From positions 1-54,597 of the forward strand of contig JARYMM010000022.1 of assembly GCA_029907105.1 (NCBI GenBank): a DNA stretch of 54,597 nucleotides. The letters run 5' to 3'. Shown here piece after piece: positions 49,149 to 54,597 of this stretch; within the stretch, counting starts at the first letter, position 1; the number at the start of each line of letters is the position of its first letter. The position numbers were made by a program, and so were the translations under genes. The stretch comes from Anaerolineae bacterium (GTDB lineage Bacteria; Chloroflexota; Anaerolineae; UBA3071). Below the pieces are notes generated by a model. That model did no database searches. It had not been told where the DNA came from and was given only the letters and a program-made list of their open reading frames with translations.

Positions 49149-49563
49149 GCTGCACCTCTTCAGGAGAAGGCAATTCGATGACACGCGGCTCAGGCGTCAC
49201 TTTCTGGATGTACACAGGCCGATAGCCTTGAGCACGGATGCGTTGAACCAGAGCAACACGATCTGGATCTGTGTCAACCAGCTTCCCTTGGTGGATAGCC
49301 ACGAATTGATCCCTATGAGTCTTCAACAACCTGGGCAGAAGCCGCCGGAAGGCAGTGCGGTTCGGTTCCAGGCGCTGCAATTGCTCCTCCCGCCAGGCCT
49401 CGTGCTCAACAGGGAAGTGTCGCCTGTACTCCTCAATGCTTATGATGACTGCCACTGGCCTGCCTTCATGCTCCACGAAGATGGGCCCTTGGCTTACTCG
49501 ATCGGCTTCGATGGCCAAAGAGTAAGCGATTCGCGCCTCTTTCAAAGTTATCGTCTTGGGCAT
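49135..49563 (-). CDS. Phd-like/DUF5678 protein, partner of the retropepsin
   Basis: The 142-residue protein starts with a Phd-like DNA-binding unit (TITLKEARIAYSLAIEADRV, then IFVEHEGRPVAVIISIEEY). It ends with a DUF5678-like part (KTHRDQFVAIHQGKLVDTDP, then YRPVYIQKVTPEPRVIELPS). The two together suggest an antitoxin-like regulator fused to the domain that usually accompanies retropepsin genes. ATG 49563 follows GGAGGTGA. It overlaps the protease gene by 14 bases. Whether the pair is a toxin-antitoxin system, with the protease as toxin or as regulator, is not known. Confidence 0.75.
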   Translation of the reverse strand: MPKTITLKEARIAYSLAIEADRVSQGPIFVEHEGRPVAVIISIEEYRRHFPVEHEAWREEQLQRLEPNRTAFRRLLPRLLKTHRDQFVAIHQGKLVDTDPDRVALVQRIRAQGYRPVYIQKVTPEPRVIELPSPEEVQRVSL

Positions 49564-49609
49564 TACAGTCACCTCCCCGGTGATCGCCACCAGGAGAAAT
49601 ATCTCAGGA

Positions 49610-50953
49610 CTATTCAAGCATCTTTCGCGAGATTTCGTTATGCCGTCGGATCAGCGGTTCCAACTCCAGGTCCACGATGCGGCCCTCCTGCACCCGCACC
49701 TGGCCGTTGATCACGCTCAGGTCCACCCGCTGCGGCGTGCAGAAAACGAGTGCCGCCAGCGGGTCGTGCGCGGCGCCGGCGTAGTCCAGCCGCTCCAGGT
49801 GGAAGCCGATGAAGTCGGCACACATGCCCGGAGCCAGCGCACCGACGTCATCGCGGCCCAGGACGGCCGCGCCGCCCCGCGTGGCCAGCCACAGCGCTTC
49901 CTCGGCGCTGAGCGCCGCCGGATCGCCCCCCACCCGCTGCAGGAGCAGCGCCTGCCGCGCCTCGGCCAGCATGTGCGAGCTGTCGTTGGAGGCCGAACCG
50001 TCCACGGCCAGCCCCACCTTGATGCCGGCATCGAGCATTTCCCGGATGGGGGCGATGCCCGAAGCCAACCGCATGTTGGACGAGGGACAGTGGGCCACGC
50101 CGGTGCCCGTGCGGGCAAAGAGGGCGATTTCCTTAGCGTTCAGGTGCACGCAGTGGGCGTGCCACACATCGTCGCCCAGCCAGCCCAGCTCCTCGGCATA
50201 GGCCACGGGGCGGCGGCCGAACTTGCGCCGGCAGAACTCCTCTTCGTCCAGCGTCTCCGCCAGGTGCGTGTGCAGCCGCACGCCGTAGGAGCGGGCCAGC
50301 GCGGCCGCTTCTCGCATCAGGTCGGGCGTCACGCTGAAGGGGGAGCAGGGGGCGACGACGATGCGCACCATGCCGCCCCGCTGCGGTTCGTGGAACTGCT
50401 CGATGGCCCGCTGCGTGTCCCGCAGGATGGCCTCTTCATCCTCTACCACGCTGTCGGGCGGCAACCCTCCCTTGCTCTCGCCCAGGGACATGGAGCCGCG
50501 GCAGGGGTGGAAGCGCATGCCCAGTTCCTGCGCTGCCCGGATCTCGTCGTCAATCCTCGCCCCGTTGGGGTAGATGTAGAGGTGATCGCTGGCCGTGGTG
50601 CAGCCGGAGAGCATCAGTTCCACCAGCCCGACCTTGGCCGAGACGTGGACCGCCTCTGGCGTCAGCCCGGCCCAGATGCGGTAGAGCGTCTTCAGCCAGT
50701 CGAAGAGGCGATAGTCCTGGGCCACGCAGCGGGTGAGGGTCTGGTAGAGGTGGTGGTGGGTGTTGATCAGGCCGGGCAGCACCACCATGCCGCGGGCGTC
50801 AATGACCGTGTCGGCTGTCGGCGGAAGCTTTGCCGTCGGCCCCACCTGTTCGATGAAGTTATGGCGCACGAAGAGCCCGCCGTCGGCAAAGCGGTGGCGG
50901 TCATCGTCCATGGTGATGAGCACGTCTGCGTTTTTCAGAAGGAGTGTGGACAT
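49610..50953 (-). CDS. 8-oxoguanine deaminase (amidohydrolase)
   Basis: This 447-residue zinc or iron amidohydrolase deaminates 8-oxoguanine to urate in characterised relatives. Metal residues appear in GLINTHHHLYQTL, RLHTHLAETLDEE, WHAHCVHLN and VGLAVDGSASNDSSHML, the last being distinctive for the 8-oxoguanine deaminase/TrzN branch. The N-terminal and C-terminal beta parts form the composite domain. ATG 50953 follows GGGAG. It may serve nucleotide salvage or oxidative damage cleanup. Hydroxyatrazine-type hydrolases are the main alternative. Confidence 0.87.
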   Translation of the reverse strand: MSTLLLKNADVLITMDDDRHRFADGGLFVRHNFIEQVGPTAKLPPTADTVIDARGMVVLPGLINTHHHLYQTLTRCVAQDYRLFDWLKTLYRIWAGLTPEAVHVSAKVGLVELMLSGCTTASDHLYIYPNGARIDDEIRAAQELGMRFHPCRGSMSLGESKGGLPPDSVVEDEEAILRDTQRAIEQFHEPQRGGMVRIVVAPCSPFSVTPDLMREAAALARSYGVRLHTHLAETLDEEEFCRRKFGRRPVAYAEELGWLGDDVWHAHCVHLNAKEIALFARTGTGVAHCPSSNMRLASGIAPIREMLDAGIKVGLAVDGSASNDSSHMLAEARQALLLQRVGGDPAALSAEEALWLATRGGAAVLGRDDVGALAPGMCADFIGFHLERLDYAGAAHDPLAALVFCTPQRVDLSVINGQVRVQEGRIVDLELEPLIRRHNEISRKMLE

Positions 50954-51000
50954 GGTGTCTCCCGTGTTGTGTGATGCGTGATACGTGATGCGGGTTACGT

Positions 51001-51327
51001 TGGGTTGGCAGGCCGAGCAGAATAGGCATGCTGCTCCGGCGTGAGCTGTTCCTCGCAGACGAGGTGATCCGCCTTGCGCTGCTCGATGTCGGCCGGCACC
51101 GCTTCCAGGGCGGCCAGGTTGCCGTGGATGTCAGAGAAGGCAGCGATGCACACGCGATGACCGAGCGCCGACTATTGCTCTCAGCGGACGGCCGCGTCCG
51201 CTGCTTAGCCGCTGGACATGGCTGTCCAGCGGGAGCACACGGAGAGGAGCCTCGTCGGTTTGAGGCGAAGCTTCGCTGGACTGACATCAAGTCTGGCCAG
51301 GTTGCCGATGTCGGAGAAAACCGTGAT
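51001..51327 (-). pseudogene. Broken metallophosphoesterase (YfcE-like) gene
   Basis: On the minus strand, 51160-51001 reads RVCIAAFSDIHGNLAALEAV, then PADIEQRKADHLVCEEQ: the start of a metallophosphoesterase (DIHGN motif). It stops before the second metal motif. A second start-like piece, ITVFSDIGNLARLDVS, lies at 51327-51280 and lacks the His. The two pieces flank a three-way-junction repeat. The gap 50954-51000 holds only GTGATGCGTGATACG repeats. No intact gene lies in 50954-51328. Confidence 0.5.
51176..51237. repeat. Three-way-junction repeat, copy F
   Basis: TGCTC (51176-51180) and GAGCA (51233-51237) close two hairpins: AGCGGACG-GCCG-CGTCCGCT (51183-51202) and GCTGGACA-TGGC-TGTCCAGC (51211-51230). 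The first loop has G instead of A, which still pairs with the second loop as a wobble. Confidence 0.88.
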
Positions 51328-51328
51328 T

Positions 51329-51916
51329 CTATCGGGTGACCGCCTGGCGGCCACGATGGAAGGCCTGGCGGTTCAGGTCCACGGTGCGGGCGGGCACCCG
51401 CTGCTCGATCACCTCCAGCCAGATGCTCTCCGGCACATCGAGCAGCGCCGAGAGCGCGCCCAAAAGCACCACATTGGCCACGCGGGCGTTGCCCAGCTCC
51501 CCGGCGATGGCGATGCCATCCACCCAGCGCACGTCGTCGGTCACCTGGGCCAGCACGGCGCGGATGCGTTCGTCGTCGGGGTACTCCGCCCCGCCGGAAG
51601 TCACGGTGATAGGGATGATGGCCTGGTCGTTGACCAGCACCGTGCCGCCAGGCCGCAGGAATTCGACAGTGCGCAGCGCTTCCAGTTTCTCGAAGGCGAC
51701 CAGGATGTCCACCTCGCCTTTGGCTGTGAGCGGGGAATAGACCTTCTCCCCCCAGCGCACATGGCTGACGACGCTGCCGCCCCGCTGGGCCATGCCGTGC
51801 ACCTCGGCCTTCTTGGCCTCGTAGCCGACCCTCACGCCGACCTGGGCCAGCACGTCGGAGGCCAGGATCGTGCCCTGACCGCCGACGCCGGCGAGCAGGA
51901 AGTTGATCTCACGCAT
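51329..51916 (-). CDS. iorB: Indolepyruvate ferredoxin oxidoreductase subunit beta
   Basis: The 195-residue protein is the gamma-type domain of 2-oxoacid oxidoreductases (FLLAGVGGQGTILASDVLAQ, then EVHGMAQRGGSVVSHVRWG). With IorA it oxidises aryl pyruvates from amino-acid fermentation to aryl-acetyl-CoA and reduces ferredoxin. ATG 51916 follows GGAGGTG and overlaps the iorA stop by eight bases. The longer reading frame upstream is a shadow of iorA. It is normal in length. Confidence 0.93.
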   Translation of the reverse strand: MREINFLLAGVGGQGTILASDVLAQVGVRVGYEAKKAEVHGMAQRGGSVVSHVRWGEKVYSPLTAKGEVDILVAFEKLEALRTVEFLRPGGTVLVNDQAIIPITVTSGGAEYPDDERIRAVLAQVTDDVRWVDGIAIAGELGNARVANVVLLGALSALLDVPESIWLEVIEQRVPARTVDLNRQAFHRGRQAVTR

Positions 51917-53738
51917 CGGACACCTCCGCTTCGATCTGCGCCCGGAACAGGATGGCCTCCGTCGGGCAGAGCTGGGCGCACACCTCGCAACCCGTGCAGA
52001 GCAAGGGGTCAATCTCCACTTTCTGCCGCCCCGTCTTCTCATAGACCTCCTGGCTCTTGAAGAGCGCAGGACAGCCGGTGCGGATGCAGGCCCAGCAGCC
52101 GTTGCACTTCTCCAGCTCAACGCGCAGCGGCAGCCATTGACGCCGCACCTCGGGCAGCAGCGCGCACTCCCGCCGGGTGATCAGCACGGAAGGGCCATCG
52201 TGGGCGAGACAGGCCTGCAGCGCTTCCCGCACGGCCTGGATGTCGTAAGCATCCACAACATGCACTTCCTCCACGCCCAGGGCCCGCACCAGCGGCTCGA
52301 ACTCGATCTGCACCGTCTCCTGGCCCTGCAATGTCCGGCCCGTAGCAGGGTTATCCTGATGGCCGGTCATGGCTGTGGTGCGGTTGTCCATGATCACGGT
52401 GACGGTCTTGCCGCGGTTGTAGACCACGTTGAGCAGCGCCGGCATGCCGGTGTGGAAGAAGGTGGAATCGCCGATGACGGCCACATGGCGCTCCCCGTCG
52501 CCGGCCACGTCTGCCCCATGCGCCACGCCGATGCCGGCGCCCATGCAGCCGCAGGAGTGGATGCTGGAAAGCGGCGGCAAAAGCCCCAGCGTGTAGCAGC
52601 CGATGTCCCCCTGGATGGGCAGTTTGGAGCGGCGCAGCTCGACGAAGACGGGGCGGTGCGGGCAGCCCGGACAGAGCACCGGCGGGCGGGCCGGCAGTTC
52701 GCCCGTCTCCGGCTGGAGGACAGGTGGTGCGGCGGCTGGTGGCAGCAACCCGGCTCCGATGGCCGCCTCCCGTACCACGCCGGGGTCCAGCTCGCCGCAG
52801 GCGGGGAAGATGGACTTGCCGCCCTGGTAGCCTTGCGGCCCGGAGTACACCTCCACGCCCAGGAGCCGGATTTCCTCTTCGAGGAAGGGGTCGAGCTCTT
52901 CCAGGACAATGAGCCGTTCCACCTGCGCGGCGAAGTCCTGCACCAGCCGGCGGGGCAGCGGGTAGGTCATCCCCAGGCGCAGCACCGAGGCCTGGGGGAA
53001 GACCTCCCTGGCATACTGGGTGGCCACGCCGCAGGTGACGATGCCCAGGCTGCGATCGCCCCACTCGATGCGGTTATAAGGGAAAGTCTCGGCGAATTCG
53101 GCCAGCCTGCGCACGCGTTCCTCGATGATCGGATGGCGCTTGCGAGCGTTGCCCGGCACCATGACGTATTTGGCCGGGTTGCGGGGATACTTCTCCACCG
53201 TAGGCGGCCTCTCGACACGCTCGCCCAATTCCACCAGTGTATCGGTGTGGGAAAGACGGGTGGTCAGCCGCAAAAGCACCGGTGTGTCGAACCGCTCGCT
53301 GATCTCCAGGGCCACGCCCACCAGCTCCTTGGCCTCCTGGCTGTCGGAGGGCTCCAGGCAGGGCAGGCGGGCGAACTTGGCGTAGCGCCGGTTGTCCTGT
53401 TCGTTCTGGCTGGAGTGCATCTCGGGGTCGTCGGCGGAGACGATGACCAGCCCTGCTTCCAGGCCGGTCATCGAAGCATAGAACAGGGCATCGGCGGCCA
53501 CGTTGAGGCCGACGTGCTTCATGCAGGTGAGCGCCCGCCGGCCGGCGTAGGCGGCGCCGATGGCCACATCCATAGCCACCTTCTCGTTGGTCGCCCATTC
53601 GGCGTAGACACCGGGATAGCGGGCGAAGCTTTCCAGGATCTCGGTGCTGGGGGTGCCGGGATAGGCGGAGGCAACGACCACCCCCGCCTCCCAGGCGCCC
53701 CGGGCTACAGCCTCATTGGCCGAGAGCAGCGTTTTCAT
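51909..53738 (-). CDS. iorA: Indolepyruvate ferredoxin oxidoreductase subunit alpha
   Basis: This 609-residue thiamine-diphosphate enzyme starts KTLLSANEAVARGAWEAGVV and has YPGTPSTEILESFA, the thiamine-binding region GDSTFFHTGMPALLNVVYN, and two C-terminal 4Fe-4S motifs (CNGCWACIRTGCPALF and CTGCEVCAQLCPTEAI). It supports anaerobic or fermentative amino-acid use, a clue to lifestyle. ATG 53738 follows GGAGAAG. It is transcribed away from hicB. Length and motifs are normal. Confidence 0.95.
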   Translation of the reverse strand: MKTLLSANEAVARGAWEAGVVVASAYPGTPSTEILESFARYPGVYAEWATNEKVAMDVAIGAAYAGRRALTCMKHVGLNVAADALFYASMTGLEAGLVIVSADDPEMHSSQNEQDNRRYAKFARLPCLEPSDSQEAKELVGVALEISERFDTPVLLRLTTRLSHTDTLVELGERVERPPTVEKYPRNPAKYVMVPGNARKRHPIIEERVRRLAEFAETFPYNRIEWGDRSLGIVTCGVATQYAREVFPQASVLRLGMTYPLPRRLVQDFAAQVERLIVLEELDPFLEEEIRLLGVEVYSGPQGYQGGKSIFPACGELDPGVVREAAIGAGLLPPAAAPPVLQPETGELPARPPVLCPGCPHRPVFVELRRSKLPIQGDIGCYTLGLLPPLSSIHSCGCMGAGIGVAHGADVAGDGERHVAVIGDSTFFHTGMPALLNVVYNRGKTVTVIMDNRTTAMTGHQDNPATGRTLQGQETVQIEFEPLVRALGVEEVHVVDAYDIQAVREALQACLAHDGPSVLITRRECALLPEVRRQWLPLRVELEKCNGCWACIRTGCPALFKSQEVYEKTGRQKVEIDPLLCTGCEVCAQLCPTEAILFRAQIEAEVSDA

Positions 53739-53764
53739 GACTATCTTCTCCACGGTTTGGCAAT

Positions 53765-53793
53765 TTGACATTTCCTGTGCATAATGTTATCAT
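53765..53793 (+). promoter_or_regulatory. Sigma-A promoter of hicB
   Basis: A consensus -35 TTGACA (53765-53770) and a -10 TATCAT (53788-53793) with 17-base spacing, followed by AGGAGGGG and the ATG at 53816. Confidence 0.8.
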
Positions 53794-53815
53794 TTTCATA
53801 ATCAGGAGGGGTAAG

Positions 53816-54112
53816 ATGCTTAAGAGCGTGCGTTTCACGTGTCAGCTTTTCCAAGAGGATGACCAGGTCGTCTCTTTCTGCCCGGAATTCAACGTCTCCA
53901 GCTTCGGCGGCACACCCGAAGAAGCTACCGCCAGCCTGCATGAGGCAGTCTCCCTGTTCCTCGAGGGATGCGATCGGATGGGCACATTGCACGAGGTATT
54001 GGAGGAAGCGGGTTATCGTCAGATCGTGCCTGAGAAACGCAAGCCTCTGATCCAGAAGTGGGTCCCTCCCAAGTCCCTCGGGGTGAGACGTTTAGAGGTG
54101 AGCTTTGCCTAA
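53816..54112 (+). CDS. hicB: HicB-family antitoxin
   Basis: The 98-residue protein has the HicB partial RNase-H fold (VRFTCQLFQEDDQVVSFCPE, then FNVSSFGGTPEEATASLHEA and VSLFLEGC). It ends with GVRRLEVSFA and lacks a clear C-terminal helix-turn-helix. It would bind and neutralise HicA, an mRNA interferase. It has a consensus promoter and a strong ribosome binding site. The next gene, hicA, starts eight bases before its stop but is broken, so HicB is now an orphan antitoxin unless the frameshift is a sequencing error. Confidence 0.87.
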   Translation: MLKSVRFTCQLFQEDDQVVSFCPEFNVSSFGGTPEEATASLHEAVSLFLEGCDRMGTLHEVLEEAGYRQIVPEKRKPLIQKWVPPKSLGVRRLEVSFA

Positions 54113-54303
54113 GATCACCCCCCATTCACTACCAGAAGCTGGTCCAGATCTTCGAGAGTGAGTCAACATACTGCTCCTTTTCCCGAAACAGAACCCCTGT
54201 CGGCGTCATGCTGGCAGGGGTTTTGTTGTGTCCCCGCTTTCCGCTCCTGGGATGTAAACGGCCAGCAGGTAGACGGCCACCGCCACACCCATCGCCAGAC
54301 TGA
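54105..54303 (+). pseudogene. hicA: Frameshifted and truncated hicA toxin gene
   Basis: TTG 54105, after GAGGTGA, gives MPKITP. The frame then breaks at a six-C run (54118-54123). In the next frame the sequence continues IHYQKLVQIFESES, the usual HicA helix. With five Cs the two would join into a normal HicA start. After that the HicA core (GFxxxRQxGSH) is absent, and the sequence runs into the terminator at 54192-54222. So there is both a frameshift and a loss of the C-terminal two thirds. Confidence 0.7.
54192..54222 (+). terminator. Rho-independent terminator after hicBA
   Basis: A 13-base stem (54192-54204 with 54210-54222, two G-U pairs) around loop GTCAT, followed by TTGTTG. The outer stem is AACCCCTG/CAGGGGTT. 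Confidence 0.8.
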
Positions 54304-54431
54304 AGCCGTAGGACTGGGCCAGCATCATGGCCAGGGAGCCCAGCCCGGAGGCGAAGCAGCACGTTCATGGAGGTGGTGAAGGCCCCCAGGTAAAGCGGCC
54401 AGACGCGACGGCGAAGGGTTGCAGCGGTCAA
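54224..54431 (-). pseudogene. MFS transporter remnant with large internal deletion
   Basis: The minus strand has AGGAGG six bases before TTG 54431, then LRRRVWPLYLGAFTTSMNV, a typical MFS N terminus. The next frame at once gives FASGLGSLAMMLAQSYGFSL, then AMGVAVAVYLLAVYIPGAES, which resembles the last helix and tail of an MFS carrier. The middle of roughly 330 residues is missing, so it is dead. From 54432 to the window end there is only a repeat-like TGTCATTGCGAG piece and no gene I can support. Confidence 0.55.
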
Positions 54432-54597
54432 GGTGCGCCTCCTCGCATGGTGTTCACTGGCTGGGCAGCCATCGCTATTATACCCTGTCTTGCGCTGCCG
54501 GGCAAGGTGGAGTTGCAGCAGGGTGTATTTCACTTTAGTGGCGAGAGCGAGAGCCAGCCTGGCCTGTGTCATTGCGAGTTGGCCATGGCGCGGCCCG

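Noticed and set aside
1..54597. Cobalamin riboswitch upstream of B12-linked genes
   Set aside because: I looked for a B12-box-like GCCACTG motif before the radical SAM genes and the CbiR-like gene and did not find a convincing one.

Overview
This window looks like a chromosomal segment of a high-GC bacterium, most probably a member of the Chloroflexota (Anaerolineae/Caldilineae type). That placement is an inference. It rests on the hrcA-grpE-dnaK operon under a perfect CIRCE operator, the DUF4012 and DUF2723 proteins, many cobalamin-binding radical SAM proteins, the indolepyruvate oxidoreductase pair, many PIN-type toxin modules, and a very high load of short palindromic repeats. No rRNA, tRNA or CRISPR array was seen.

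Layout, left to right. 0.2-2.6 kb: moaA, a NifU-C scaffold gene, and a Phd/PIN toxin-antitoxin pair trailed by an antitoxin remnant. 2.7-15.1 kb, all plus strand: four cobalamin-binding radical SAM genes and one SPASM-type radical SAM gene, then a family 2 glycosyltransferase and a polyprenyl-phosphate sugar-phosphate transferase. This core is interrupted by a DUF433/DUF5615 cassette, a JAMM-protease pair and a Uma2 gene, and it looks like a surface glycan or glycolipid island. 15.1-18.9 kb: hrcA-grpE-dnaK. 19.0-31.4 kb, all minus strand: a phosphoesterase with an inserted beta domain, DUF4012, DUF2723, a conflict-type operon (TIR-nSTAND-FGE, an unknown protein, caspase-TIR), an orphan OadG, a PAP2 phosphatase and a small unknown protein. 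31.4-43.8 kb: recN with an M20 peptidase, a YvlD-like protein, a TGS-uridine-kinase-like protein, an MFS carrier, a TIM-barrel protein resembling CbiR, DUF2089, a methyltransferase, a double GNAT, a SHOCT-like protein and a GH3 protein. 44.0-48.7 kb: an MrfA-type helicase with an embedded HNH domain, then a sirtuin, a HAD phosphatase and a LysE transporter. 48.8-54.6 kb: a Phd-DUF5678/retropepsin pair, 8-oxoguanine deaminase, iorAB, hicB with a broken hicA, and an MFS remnant.

The most unusual signal is the repeats. First, at least five copies plus one half copy of a roughly 60-bp element occur. Each folds as a closed three-way junction with two hairpins carrying complementary tetraloops, GCCA and TGGC. 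The stems differ between copies but stay paired. Second, many quasi-palindromic short-repeat islands lie between genes. Third, both kinds, and other perfect palindromes, sit in frame inside genes (glycosyltransferase, DUF2723, nSTAND, helicase, M20 peptidase, GNAT) without breaking them. The TIR-nSTAND-FGE/caspase-TIR operon is the best candidate for a defence-type system.

How genes may work together (inference): the radical SAM proteins may modify a lipid-linked product started by the sugar-phosphate transferase and extended by the glycosyltransferase. HrcA represses its own operon through CIRCE. In the conflict operon, the nSTAND protein would sense a trigger and signal through like-with-like TIR contact to the caspase-TIR effector.
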